This document shows positions 43,301 to 55,069 of a DNA stretch of 64,000 bases, one piece after another; the first letter of the stretch is position 1; every line of letters begins with the position of its first letter. The translations under genes and the position numbers were made by a program. This DNA is from Kalmusia sp. IMI 367209 (taxonomy: Eukaryota; Ascomycota; Dothideomycetes; Pleosporales; Didymosphaeriaceae), in NCBI GenBank assembly GCA_027946365.1, contig JAPEUQ010000004.1:2232001-2296000 (forward strand). The letters run 5' to 3'. The notes under the pieces were generated by a model that searched no databases, had not been told where the DNA came from, and was given only the letters and a program-made list of their open reading frames with translations.

Positions 43301-43745
43301 CTGGGGATGTCGTTACGTTGGATTGCGTATCTGGTCTCTGAAAGTGGAACTAGGGAACGTGAGAGGTGGTGAAGAGGTGAAGGGGTGGCCTTAGGGAGCT
43401 CTCGTCAGTAATGAGACATGTGTCGAGGGTGTGAGTGACTCGACGACATGAGTCAATACCTGCGCTCTGTTACAAACAGTCATTCAACGTCAACCCGAAT
43501 AGCAAGCACAATTAGCGGATAGGTTCAAAGACGAGTTTGGCATATGGCACATTTGACGAATGTGTGAGCTGGACTATTAATGCGTGCACACCTTTTCTAT
43601 AGATCAAAACCCAAGTTTAATACATTGCAAACAATTAAATAAGAGACAAGACATCTAATATTATCATACATGTCAACCTAAATAGAAAAGACCAACGCAC
43701 ATCTTCCGATCAATCTCGCCTAGATAGACGATCTCGAAAGTTTTA
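43301..43745. other. Intergenic 445 bp, AT-rich
   Basis: Between two small minus-strand genes. It should hold the promoter of the 112-residue gene; nothing specific was recognised. Confidence 0.4.
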
Positions 43746-44212
43746 CTATCGGCGTACTATCGCACCCACCAACTTGTAAAGCTCAGGTAGGACTACCAAA
43801 AATTCAGCCTCGCCAGCCGATATTTTCATCATGCTGAGTTGAAGAACTTACGATTTGCAGTGTATACTCCATTCCGCTCCCAACCCTCACACTTCTGTTC
43901 CACATACTGGTCCACATCCGCACACAGCTCGCGCTCGAGACCTGTCCTTCCATACGGTCCTTTCATTTCTTTACCCGCGATTTCTCTCCATTCGTTTGCG
44001 AATTTCGCACTTGTAGTAAGACCGAAAGAGGGATTTGCGGGCTCGAGCTCATCGATTGTCAATTTCCAGTAGAAAACCTCTTCGGCAGGATATCTCGTCG
44101 CACCACTCTCAAAGGTACGCAGATCAGCGTGTAGCGCAAGCAGATCCTTATACTTTGGTTGACTTTCGTTGCCCTGGTCTTTTGTAAGCTTCAATTTGGA
44201 TAGCTCAGGCAT
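43746..44212 (-). CDS. Small hypothetical protein, 135 residues
   Basis: Exons 44212-43852 and 43792-43746 (59-nt intron, gtaagt...ggtag) give 135 residues. The product is acidic to neutral, probably cytosolic: MPELSKLKLTKDQGNESQPK at the start, then FYWKLTIDELEPANPSFGLT and NEWREIAGKEMKGPYGRTGL, ending ANLLPELYKLVGAIVRR. No signal peptide and no recognised family. Like its downstream neighbour it has one intron close to the 3' end, but the two proteins are not evidently similar. Confidence 0.62.
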
Positions 44213-45280
44213 GTCGGCGTCCGTATGGTCGCGTGATGTGATTTTTGGAAATTATGGCGATGTATGATGGCGACCTTTCGAAAAAAAAGTACAAGATACG
44301 GGATATACTGTGGTATCAACGAAAATGAATATAATGAGCGATATCTTTATACTCACACGGTTCGCCCGTTGGTGAAAGAAACAATGTCTACATTGCTATG
44401 GAAAAGTATATATAGCATCCTGTTCTGTATCACGAATGACTCTTTCACAGAGAGGTGAGGAACACATTTTGCTTCTCTTTTTTTTTTTAAAAAAAAATGT
44501 ATCGAGATATCATACCTTCAATGAGCAACTAAGTTTGTGATTCATAGTTATGAAGTTGTTAGTCTTTCTTTCTGAAGCTCGCCTAGGACAGGGTTGATTA
44601 CCTATCAGTAAGAGCTCCTGACCATTATAGGGAAGAAATTCTACTATTCTGACTCGTTCGTTTCTTAACATTACACCATTTTTGATTTCTTCGACCGCCC
44701 AATGCCTCCGCACACTATCACTTAGAATATCCCCTTACTTTCGGCACTCACCTCGCATTTTGGATCTCGTAGTCTAGCCCGTAAGGTATTCGTAGTTTAT
44801 CTTGTCTATGACGTCCACTGGTAGCGTGATGCGAATCAATATGACCTCTTCTTTGATGTACTCCCACATCTAGGCTCATGTAGGGAGATCTATTAATTCA
44901 TGTTTGGTCATGTGCGGTGGCTTTGTGAATTCCTGGATAGTTGGTACTGGTAGGCTGTACACGTAAAAGCAAAAAAGCTGAAGAACGACGATTTATGCAT
45001 GGATAGGGCCCTCTGCATTCTGGGTCGAATGATGCAAAGAGCTGCGTCTTAAAAATTAAGAGTCAGCGCATTCCGGATCTCAAGTCAACTGATTCGCACA
45101 ATACATCGACTCATACATATCACACTCAGGATGTCATCAGAAACACCCAATAGTCTACATATCAAAGCATGCAAGCTTCCTACGAGATTCTTCCGGAGAA
45201 GCCTCGTACTATAGTACAGATAAACCCATTATACATCCTAAATGTCCATCGTACACATCTCCTTAGATCTCCCGAAAGAT
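44213..45280. other. Intergenic 1.07 kb, AT-rich
   Basis: Includes a run of Ts then As at 44482-44498. This could be the promoter of the 135-residue gene plus the 3' region of MPP-alpha. No gene recognised. Confidence 0.4.
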
Positions 45281-47051
45281 CTATCTCCTTCCTAACTTCC
45301 ATCTTGCGATCCTCGCCTGGATTTCATCCCACGTAAGATCTTTCCTCTTCAGACCCTCCTGCTCGCCCTCCTGCAATACTACCGTCGGCGCCCCGCTTCC
45401 CTCCCCAATGTTTTTCACTTCACCACCGAACACCTGCCTTGCTACCCTACGCAAATCCTGCATTGTGACGGCTTCAATCTTAGCGCACATTTCCTTGACG
45501 CCGACCTTGCGCCCGTGCGCCTGGACCTGTCTACCCAGATCCTCAAGCTCAACCATTCGCGACTCGAGGTTCATGAGCAAGCTAGACCGAAGCTGATTCT
45601 TCGCGCGCTGAACCTCTTGTTCGCGGAGGGCGGCGTAGCCGGTTTCTGAGCCGAGGGCTTGGAGTTCGCGGCACATGACTTCTAGCATCTGGGCTACCTG
45701 CGCCGGGGCGCACGACGCTGCGATGCCAAAGAGACCAGAATCAGTATATGAGTGATTGAAGGCGATGCATGACTCTATCCAACCGTGCTGGTTGAGTACA
45801 TTGGTGTAGAGACGTGAGTACATGCCCTTGCCAGGTCCACCTGCGCTGAAGGAGCCGCCACCACCGAGCAGTGTTTGAAGTGTCGCGAGAGCGTAGATGT
45901 CGGGAGAGGAGATGGGGAGTGCCTCAAAGGCGAGGTGTATGTGAGAGAGACGAGGGAGCGCAGGATTGAGCGGAGGTGGAATCGGAGGTAGGGTGAGGAA
46001 GCCACCGGTATAGTGCGAAGGTACGGAGGTATCGATAGGTGGGAAGTTAAGGTCGAAGGAGGTATCTACAGAAGCGTTGGAGGTAGCGGAGGTAGAGAGG
46101 TTCTTGAAAAATGGAATCTTAGAGAGTAGTTTAGAAGATTGCGGTGGCGCACCAGTTGGCGTGGGGTGTGATGCTGTAAAGACTGGTTGTTGCGAAATCG
46201 TGTTTTCTTCTCCGACTCCGACAAGTGATGGCCCAGTTCCCTTTTGCATATCGCCAAAGTGCTTCTCCGCTAACCGAACAGCCTCTTTGTGTTCTACGCC
46301 CGCAAACGCGACGACCATCCTTTCTGGCTTGTAAAATTCTTTGCGGTATGCTTCTACCACCTGACGATTGATGTGCGGTAGTCTCTCTTTCGGACACAAT
46401 AGCGGGTTGCCCAAGGTGTTATCCTTGTAAGCTGCCATGTGCACCAGCTCCGGCAAGATCAGCTCCGGCTTAGACCATATCTCACCGATCTCGTAGTCGG
46501 CCGTCTCAAGCTGTTGTTGTACTTCGTCCTCAGTGATGAGCGGATCGCGAATGGTTTCAGCGAGGAGGCCGACGGTGGTAGGTACGGCAGAATTAAAGGT
46601 CGCGGCCTGGTACATGAGCGATTCTCGCGACGAGGCGCACTGAATGTTACCGCCCAATGACTCAATCTTTTCTATGACCTGGTCTCCTGATGTGGAGGCA
46701 GTTGACTTGAATGCCAACCGATCTATGATGTGGCTCACACCCCGCAGCGCATCGTTTTCGTACCTCGAGCCGGCATCGACGTAGACTCCAATTCCGGAAA
46801 AGTGCCCCGGGAGGGCCTCGGTCGCGACACGAATGCCATTTGGGAGAGTTGTTATTTCGTCGAGCTCGACGGGGTCCTACACACGTTAGAGCATATTCAT
46901 GTTCTTCTGATGAGAAGTGGAGACCAACCTTCTCCTCCGCGACCAACGTCGCCAGCCCTCGTCTACCTGCACATGCTGTGGACCTTGTAAGTGAAGAGGA
47001 GGCTTGGGACAGTCCTCGCGACAGTGGCTGGATTGATCGCGGTCTCAACAT
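45281..47051 (-). CDS. MAS2: Mitochondrial processing peptidase alpha subunit
   Basis: Exons 47051-46929 and 46876-45281 (52-nt intron) give 572 residues. The first 41 residues are Arg/Ser-rich without acids until the end (MLRPRSIQPLSRGLSQASSS), a mitochondrial presequence. The M16 fold follows: ITTLPNGIRVATEALPGHFS, then HIIDRLAFKST, where the zinc-binding HxxEH of the beta subunit is absent as expected for alpha. The substrate-binding glycine-rich loop is LLGGGGSFSAGGPGKGMYSR. MPP-alpha with MPP-beta removes presequences from imported proteins in the matrix. An Ala/Ser/Pro-rich insertion of about 60 residues (ISQQPVFTASHPTPTG onward) separates the two halves, as seen in fungal orthologues. 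Confidence 0.95.
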
Positions 47052-47866
47052 GACAGAATGCGGTGGGCGGAAGGACGCGGCGTCAACAGGAGATGATGCA
47101 TCGAAAAATCCAAGATGACATAATCTGAGCGTTTCTTGGCATTTCCCGATGTCGCGTCGCAGGGGATCCCCCAACGCATGAACACTCGTTGACGTGCGGA
47201 GACGGAGACGGCTCCCAAGGTTGACTATTGTAACAGCTCCACAGTGATACTAACGTTCTTGTATCTTCTGATGCTGTATGTGATTGTTTTGCGTATTCAG
47301 CGGGAATAGCACACATGCAAAGACCAAGGAACCGAGCATTTGGCGGTCAGCTCATGTTCATGCACGCCGCAGGACGACCAGAGCAGGTAACGGAAAACTG
47401 TGTAGACGGACGATGGATAGCAAATTTTCCTCATACCGAGGTAGTTCGTAACGGCGAGCACGCTCATTGAGCGTACAAAACCCAAGCTCCTCCCCATTGT
47501 GCATTGGTGGACGCCCCGGACTTTTGCCTGTACCTGTGCAACATGGCGTGAGCATTGCTGGGAAGCGTTTCTACACTTTGCAAGGCGGAGTCTTCGTCCT
47601 ACCAGACAAGGGAATATCTCGTCACCATTTTCACAAAGCCCCAACTGTGCCTCGACCGTCTGTGGCATGCGCGGCACGAGGCCTAGCCCGCTGACTCTCG
47701 CCCTCGTCTGCTTGCTTGGCCTGCTGCTATCGCCCCCAGCTCTCGGACGTGCATTGCCTCACGTCAATCCCTCCCGCCGAATATCGCGCTCGCCCAAACG
47801 GTGACGCCCCGCAGACATTCACAGCCGGCGTGGAGTCCGCCTTCGAGCGCATCACTTACCACACAC
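47052..47866. promoter_or_regulatory. Divergent region between MPP-alpha and the FHA-RING gene
   Basis: The two ATGs face outward 815 bp apart. The half next to the FHA-RING gene (47680-47866) is C-rich, likely leader sequence. The FHA-RING frame stays open upstream to 47801 but without an ATG. No further gene is supported. Confidence 0.4.
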
Positions 47867-49702
47867 ATGTTTACAGCCCCGTCCGCAGCTCCCCCAACTG
47901 TATCCGTTGCTAGCACGACTGAGCCGCAGGAACGACCGCGTGCCCTGCGCGCTCTCCTCAGGCATTACCATACACACCATACACACGGACACTCGCGCGC
48001 CCCAGGCTCCCAAGAATCTACACCCGAGGGGCAGGGCCACCACCCTTCACCGGCTGGCCAGACGAAAAGCCGCGCCCGCGCAGCAACCGTAACCCCGCCC
48101 GCGTCGCCTTCTTTCCCACCGACAACAAGCTCTCCCCACAACAGTCGGCCTGCCGCACTCCGCACCCAAACAGCACCAGAGGCTGACTCGCAACCGCCTC
48201 CGACCACGTCAATACCTTCCCCGACGACGATGACGCGAACTCGCGCAGAAACAGCCGCTCCGCAGTTGACGGTAAGAAACCACTCCGGCCCCATCCCCAC
48301 AACACCCACAATGGCCTCGAGTGCCGCAGGTCAGGGCGCTTCGACCGAAGCTGCGGCCCTCAAGAACCTGCCCTCTATCAGATTCATCATGCACCAAGAC
48401 CCACGAGCCGCGAGACCGTCACTCTCGTTCTCGACCATCACGCGCACGTTGCCCGACGAATCGGCCATCATAAAAGTAGGGCGGTATTCTGAGAGGGACG
48501 TCATGCCAGAGGTACCCAAGGACGTGCCCTCTGCAGCTGCTGTGGGCTTCAAATCCAAGGTGGTGAGTCGGAAACACTGCGAGTTGTGGTGCAAGAACGG
48601 GGAATGGTGGATCAGGGATGTCAAAAGCTCGTCTGGTACATTTCTGAACCACATCCGCTTAAGTCAGCCGAATCAAGAAAGCAAACCCTTCAAGATCAAA
48701 GACGGTGACATCATCCAGCTGGGAATAGATTTCCGCGGCGGAGAAGAGATGATCTTCCGGTGTGTTAAGATCAGGGTCGAGTGCAACCGCGGGTGGCAGC
48801 AGGCTCTGAATGCTTTCAAGTGAGTGGGTCATGACTATTGAACCCAAACGTTACTAAGATCGCCAGCAAACAAACCCATCAGCGGTTGCGGAATCTGGGC
48901 AAGGCCAAGAAAGAAGGTGACAACGCTTCGACACACACTTCCGAATGTTCAATATGTCTCATGTCTATTGCGGTAAGTGCCTGCGTGCCGGTCACACTCT
49001 GGCTTTCACTCATTCACACAGCCGTGTCAATCACTATTCGTCGCACCTTGTTCGCACGTTTGGCACTACAAATGTATTCGTCCGATTCTCAATGGCCCAA
49101 CATGGCCAAACTTTCTGTGCCCAAACTGCCGCGCAGTAACCGATTTGGAAGCAGATGTAGACGACCCGGTCGATTTCGAAGAGTGGGAGGAAGATGTTGC
49201 ACAAGAAAATGGCGAATCCCAGACAGCGGGTGAAAGCTCACAGGAAGACCGTCACGTCACTCCGAAGGCCTCTACCAACGGGCTCAACTCTCTCTCTGGA
49301 GACGGGTGGAATTCAAACAATCATATTAGTTTCGGCGACCTGGAAGCCGCTATTTCAAATATAACCATATCAGATTCGCTTAACGGCATCGCGGATCTGC
49401 CACCCCCGGAGCCCTCAACACCGCAGCGGAGTCCAGTACCTTTCGCGTCTTCGTCTGTCACTCAGCCAGTAGCAATAAATGTGTCCGCAGCAAACGAGAG
49501 TGTTGGATTGACACCACTCCAACAAAGGTCGTCGAACAGTTCAGATGGACTAAGTCCAAATGGCGCTCCAGAAGGACCCATGACACCGAGAAACGATGCA
49601 GGACCATTTGTACTCGACGGTAGTGGCAGCACTGGACGAGCTGCTGGACAGCGGTTCCGAGACGCAGAGCCATCGACTCCGGATAATCCTGTTCGAGCAT
49701 AA
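47867..49702 (+). CDS. FHA-RING ubiquitin ligase of the Dma1 type
   Basis: Exons 47867-48819, 48867-48972 and 49022-49702 give 579 residues. The ATG at 47867 is the first in frame. A long Pro/Ser/Thr-rich N-terminus is followed by the FHA domain (about 195-310) with IIKVGRYSERD, SRKHCELWC and KSSSGTFLNHIRLS, the phospho-threonine-binding signature. The RING finger starts at Cys345 (CSICLMSIAPCQSLFVAPCS, then HVWHYKCIRPIL and CPNCR). Dma1/Chfr-type ligases delay mitotic exit and septation when the spindle is faulty; S. pombe Dma1 acts against the septation initiation network, of which Cdc14 (16 kb away) is a part. The C-terminal 170 residues are unstructured and Ser/Thr-Pro-rich. Confidence 0.93.
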
Positions 49703-50349
49703 AGATGGGAGCGTTCATGTTGGTATTTGGGCATTTTCCGGCGTTCACTGCGTTCCAACATTCTGGTCATGAATGTCACGACTGTCCTTTACAGCATCTC
49801 TTGGAAGCGGGCACCCATGAGGTAATGTTTCATATCTTCTCATGTTCTCATTTGTGTACTCTCTACTTTGCTTCTCGCTTGATTTGCAACATTGCCATTG
49901 GGTACCTTGGCAGCGGTCTGTTCGGGTGCTTACTGTTGAAGGAGATAAGGCGGTGGAGAGCAGGCGAACAAAGCATTGCGTTTTTCCTACATGATCTGAA
50001 CAGACGGGCACCGAATTCAAACCCAATCTCCAAACATGTGATCTCACTTCTTCATCTCTTCATAGATTATTGTGTGTCGCGCGACTTTAGCATTTGTGTA
50101 ATTCGCAGCCCATGTCGTCATCCTCGCTGCATGCATGTATCCTCAGGATGGATGACAGTCACAGCCCCACTTGGCAGCGAACTGCCAGTTTGTAGATCAG
50201 GGCACTAATGGCGAAGAGTAAGCGCGTCAGCACTCATGGTATTTTGTAATATTGGGTACTTAACTCCATGCTCAGCATCCAAGTAAGCAACCGCAACCTA
50301 ACATCTGTCAGACCCCGTCCCTCCTTTCCAAAATTCAACATCTGCGCAA
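49703..50349. other. Intergenic between convergent genes
   Basis: 3' regions of the FHA-RING and bestrophin-like genes. Frames of up to 167 codons here lack any domain or composition typical of protein. No gene called. Confidence 0.4.
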
Positions 50350-51585
50350 TCAGTTGAACATGCCACCCAAATGCGCATCTTCGGTATCCCTTTGCGCCTT
50401 CTGCCACTCGCCTAGCAACGTCAGGACCTCTCGCCGCGTATCCTCAATTATGCCGTCCATTTTGATGTCATTCTTGTCGTAGCCGAAAGGATCTTCGAGC
50501 TGCTGCCCGATGCCCTCGATGCCGTAGAGGGTGAAGGCTACGATGGCAACGATGGGAACACTCCACCAGACGTAGTCATCTACAATGGCAAAGGGGAGCA
50601 CGCACGTGAAGAGGGCGAGGACTTGTTTTTGGTGGATGCTAAAGCCCCGCGGTTAGGAGCCTCACAATACAAAACAGGAACATAAGAACGCGGCGTTACT
50701 CACAGATGTGCAACAGGAATCGGCGTCGAGCGAATAGTCTCCATGCGTCCGTATGCGTCGACCAAAGAGTTTATCTGTACAGTCATCTGCGAGGCGAGCG
50801 GCGCGTGGAACCACCCTCTGTCAACACCACGCCGGATATAGCTCTCGACTAGGACGCTCAACTGCAGCGGTAGACTCAGGCCTTCATCTTCGTAGCCTCG
50901 CAGGCCGTCAGGGAGCAAGCTCTTATATACGTCCTTCGGCGCGTTCAATCCATCCCCCTCGTCCGACCCGTCCTCCATCTCACCATCCGTGCGGTCCACA
51001 TAACTCGGCCTTCGCGAGACAGGCTGCGAATGAGGATCAAATGTCAACGTATGCTCAAGCGACGCAGGAGGAATGTTAAATTCTGCGCGAAGATTGTGCT
51101 TAATAGCGTACAGCACCGCTATCAACGCCTTCAACACATGCTCAGTATCCCGCCTCTCCTCTTCCTTGATCTCCCCGACACCCTCGCCCTTTGCCCGTGC
51201 ATTAACCAGTACAACCCTGGCCAGGTTTCTCACACTCGTGCCGATCGTTGTCAGGCAGTTACGCCCTGTCCAAAACCTGTCGTAAGACGTAGAGTTGCGG
51301 AATACGAGCATGAGACCAACGACGATGGAGAGGCTGGGGATGATGGTGGCGGGGGATGTCGAGGGATTCGAGCACGCGTGTGTCAAGGTACACTATGAGG
51401 ACGGTGAAGAGCGAGTGTAGCAGGACCGGAATAAAGACGATGCTATGGATGGAGCCTTTGGAGAAGCGTAGGACGAGGGGAACGCGCCGCGGTTTGTGGC
51501 GGAAGGAGTGCGCGAGGGGATAGGTTGGACGGCGAGGAGGCATTGTCGCTGGTAAAGACAGTCTATGGTGGGAACCTTCGGACAT
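50350..51585 (-). CDS. Bestrophin-like anion channel (UPF0187), one frameshift in a G run
   Basis: Start at ATG 51585 (MSEGSHHRLSLPATMPPRRP), the first ATG in the frame. Exon 1 is 51585-50704 and exon 2 50638-50350 (65-nt intron). Family landmarks: LVLRFSKGSIHSIVFIPVLL (first membrane segment), LSIVVGLMLVFRNSTSYDRF (the strongly conserved block), LPLQLSVLVESYIRRGVDRG and IVDDYVWWSVPIVAIVAFTL. The frame slips at GGGGG (plus 51351-51355): LESLDIP is followed in another frame by ATIIPSLSIVVG. With four Gs, exon 1 is in phase with exon 2 and the protein is 389 residues. The family forms chloride-permeable channels in fungal and bacterial membranes. Confidence 0.83.
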
Positions 51586-52282
51586 TGAAAACTGTTTGGA
51601 GAGCAGTTGTGCGTGGAAGAAGTGGGAGATGTCTGAGGAAGAGAGCTCGGGAGCTCGGGCGCGGGGCTCGGTTGGAGCTTGGGCGCGTATCAGGTTTCCT
51701 TGATTCAAGGAGCCACTAGATCTTGCGAGCTTGATTATTGATTATACCCGTTGTGGAATGTGCATTGAAAATCCACCGTGGTTTCTGTGAGCCCATCGAC
51801 TCTACGAAGTAAAGCAAATTCATAGTAAATAAAAGTTCAGGGTCCAGTATCAGCGCTAGATACCGAGGTGAGCGGAAGCCGTTCCGCGTCATCATTGGAT
51901 CTATCCTATCCGTACCTTTGCCTCTTGTTCTTTCTAGGACCTGTGCCACAGGAAGGTAATCTATGACTACAGTGCATTCAGTCAAGACTTACGCGTCGCA
52001 CCGCTCACAATTCCCACTTCGCACTCTTACACGGTAGCAAGTATCCAGCAAGCCTCAACGTTGGGAGCATTGCGCTGCCGCTTACAGGACAGGACGAATT
52101 GTAGGTACTTAAGATCACTAGAAAATAAAGGCATTATGTTCATGTACTATACCATTCAGCCATGTGCTATTGGCCACGAGACCTCAGCTGGCTTTGACTA
52201 CGCCCCATGTACCGCCTTTCAAGGCCTCCCAACACATAGCCCGTAATCAGTTCTCCTCACATTTGTCCATCGCATCTTTACA
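51586..52282. promoter_or_regulatory. Divergent upstream region of the bestrophin-like and hydrolase genes
   Basis: 697 bp between outward-facing ATGs. No distinctive element or gene recognised. Confidence 0.35.
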
Positions 52283-53781
52283 ATGTCTACAGTCGAAGAG
52301 CAACAGAAGATCATCGAGAAAACATGCGCTTCTTACGCCTCGCTTCCCCTTGTGCCCATTTCGCAAATGCAAGCACAATCCTCCCGCGACCGCCCTGCCA
52401 AAGGCAGAGTCTGGATCAGCCGATCAAGCTTCCCAGCACCGCCAGATAGCGGGTTGAAGGACGCTCTTTTCGAAGTTATCGATCGACTGAGCATGCCAGA
52501 CCATATCATAATGGCACCCGAAGAGCTGGCTCAGGCTGACGTTGGAGTCGAGTTTATCGGCACAAGGAACGGTGCTAGCGCTGATGAAAGTGAGCCCAAC
52601 GTCGAAGAGCCCGAAAAGTTACGTCTACTCGAGAAGGAGACGAAGAGTGACATTATCATTCTCTATATGCATGGAGGGGCGTTATAGTAGGTTCAGCTTT
52701 CCTTCAGATTATTCTATGGCTTTTTCCTTCCATGGTCTTAACCTTGACCGCACAAATACCATGAATGTACATTTGGCTAATCATACAAAGCTTTTCAAGT
52801 CCAGCAGATTCACGTGCCGTCACTACTCGTCTCGCTCATCTCACTGGTGCTATAGTGGCAAGCACATCGTATCGACTGTGCCCTCAACACACGTTCCCGA
52901 CTCCAATCCTCGATGTGCTCGTGGCTTACTCAAGTCTGTTGTATCCACCCACCGCAGCAGCACATCGGCTTCCCCATAAGGTTCCGGCTACAAAAATTGT
53001 TCTTGCAGGGGACAGTGCAGGCGCCAATCTTGCTCTTGGCCTCCTCAAATTCCTCCTCGAGCTCAACAAGCGTCCAGACCCTACGATCCTGTTTCACGGA
53101 CAACGAATTACTTTACCGATACCGGCTGGCATTGCAATTGCATCGGGCTGGTGCGACCAAACGGACTGTCTGCCTTCCTGGCTCAACCCAAATGCCGTAG
53201 ACATACTTACACCACTTCAACCTGCATTATGGCCAGAATATCCATCAGACGCGATCTGGCCCAGTGACCCACCGCGAGAGCATCCATATACACGTGCTGC
53301 AAATCTGGACCACGAGCTTGTCAGCCCGGCAGCGGTGCGCGATTGGACTGGCGCGCCTCCCATGTGGTTTGCAGTTGGCGAGTTCGAACGCGGCAGGGAT
53401 GGCAATACAGTTGTCGCTTCCCAGGCGACAAGGAGTGGTGTTCCGGTGACGTGGACGGAGTGGGAGGGCATGTGTCACGAGTGGATGATAGTAACTCGGG
53501 GGCTTCCACAGACGCCAAAGATGCTCACTCTGTGGGCTAATGCTTGTACATCGATGGTGCAAGAATCCAGTGGAGTGCGGCAAAAACAGAGGGCTAGCTC
53601 GGCATTGATGTATCGCATGCCTGATTGTAGACCAGAGCTTTTTGATGGTGGAGTTGATGGACTTTCTTCGCTGCCTTTCGACGTTGTGCGGCAGCTGATG
53701 AAGATTAGGAATAGGCAGAGGCCGATATGGAAGGGAAGCACGGATTCTAACAGAGGTCAAGTCAATATAAATCGGCTATAG
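52283..53781 (+). CDS. Alpha/beta hydrolase fold-3 (HSL-type esterase/lipase)
   Basis: Exons 52283-52686 and 52791-53781 (104-nt intron) give 464 residues. The oxyanion-hole motif is HGGA at 130-133 and the nucleophile is Ser210 in GDSAGANLALGL, both characteristic of hormone-sensitive-lipase-like hydrolases. SYRLCPQHTFPTPILDVLVA is a further family block. The His is probably in GMCHEWM near the C-terminus of the fold. About 90 extra residues at the C-terminus have no recognised fold. Fungal relatives include steryl acetyl hydrolases and secondary-metabolite esterases. No signal peptide was seen. Substrate unknown. Confidence 0.88.
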
Positions 53782-54043
53782 AGAATCACAGCCCTTTATT
53801 ATTGTTATGATAGAAACATGGTGTAAGTTCCACAGTACCACCCTGGCAGCTGTTCCAGAAATTGGACCCCACCTCGGCACTCTAGCGGAAAGCGTTCCGC
53901 TTGTGTCCGCTTAAAGCTCCCCGCTATCGGCAAATCATGTGAAAGCTATCTCTCTCTCACATGTTTGTTTTCGTGCTTCTTTTCTAAGTCTACTACTCTT
54001 GAAATTTTTCTTTTCCATTCCTCCCCTAAATTCGCGTTCCACG

Positions 54044-55069
54044 ATGGCATCAGAAGCGCGACCAGCAACCACAACAATTCCTTCTGAGACAAGCAAAGCC
54101 CGACCACCACCCACTACAGAGCCTTCGAAACCTCCTCCATCTGTTAAGGGCTTCTCACTACGCATCTATCTCCTCAGATACCTAGCCATCCAAGCCCATC
54201 GTCTCGATCGCCTCCTCGTCCGCCTCTCCACCATATTTGCTAGCCCTACATCGACCGACGCCCTCCTCGGCACGATAAGCTACACCCTCGAACTCCTATC
54301 CGCACTCCTCTCGCGTCTTCTCACCTACCGTCTCACGAAGCTTGCGACAACAATCGTAGAGAAAGCAGACGATGTACTCCTCCCAGGCGAAACCCTTATC
54401 GCGACACTACCCACGCCGCCCAGTGCCCAGCTGGCCGCGCAGATAGCCACCAGCTCGAAAGCGCTCGCCGGTGTGATCGCAGATTATCGTATATTCGTGC
54501 GACTGTGGGGGCTTGCGGGGCTTTATATATGGGCGAGGGGGGCGTGGAATACACCGCTGAGGACAGAGGAGGGAAGAAAAGAGAGGGTGCTGAGGGGCGT
54601 AGCGTGGGCGCAAATTGCGAGCCTCGTTGCGTTCCAGGTGCTCGAGAATGGCGCATACCTAGCGAGTAAGGGCATTCTTACGAGTGCGGGTTGGAGCGGA
54701 GAGGTGGGCAAGAGGCGGGAGGTGAGGTGGTGGGTTTGGAGTAGCAGGTTCTGGGCCGGATACGTTGCGTTGGAGCTTTTGCGCGTTGGGGTGCTGCATT
54801 ATTACGAAAGCCGACAGTCGTCGGTGTCAAAGGATGAGAAAGAATTAATTAAGGACGGCGAGAAAGAGGGCAAGCTGTTGCAGCAGCAGAAGAAGAGGGA
54901 GAACTGGCTCTGGTGGAGGGATCTGGTTAGCAATGTAGCATATATGCCTATGACACTACATTGGAGTGTTGAAGAAGAGAAGGGTTTCTTAAGCGATTGG
55001 GGTGTTGGAATACTGGGTGCGGTTGCGGGGGGGTCATTGTTCGTGGATGCGTGGAGACAGACTGCATAG
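54044..55069 (+). CDS. Peroxisomal membrane protein Pex11 family (Pex11C-like)
   Basis: A single exon of 341 residues from ATG 54044 (the frame is open further upstream without ATG). A Pro/Thr-rich N-terminus is followed by LRIYLLRYLAIQAHRLDRLL (an amphipathic helix of the family) and KALAGVIADYRIFVRLWGLA (the conserved IADYRxxxRLWGL block). Next come LVAFQVLENGAYLASKGIL, NVAYMPMTLHWSVEEEKGFL and a last membrane segment (GVGILGAVAGGSLFVDAW). Pex11 proteins elongate and divide peroxisomes. The subtype label is an inference from the N-terminal extension and overall length. Confidence 0.88.
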   Translation: MASEARPATTTIPSETSKARPPPTTEPSKPPPSVKGFSLRIYLLRYLAIQAHRLDRLLVRLSTIFASPTSTDALLGTISYTLELLSALLSRLLTYRLTKLATTIVEKADDVLLPGETLIATLPTPPSAQLAAQIATSSKALAGVIADYRIFVRLWGLAGLYIWARGAWNTPLRTEEGRKERVLRGVAWAQIASLVAFQVLENGAYLASKGILTSAGWSGEVGKRREVRWWVWSSRFWAGYVALELLRVGVLHYYESRQSSVSKDEKELIKDGEKEGKLLQQQKKRENWLWWRDLVSNVAYMPMTLHWSVEEEKGFLSDWGVGILGAVAGGSLFVDAWRQTA

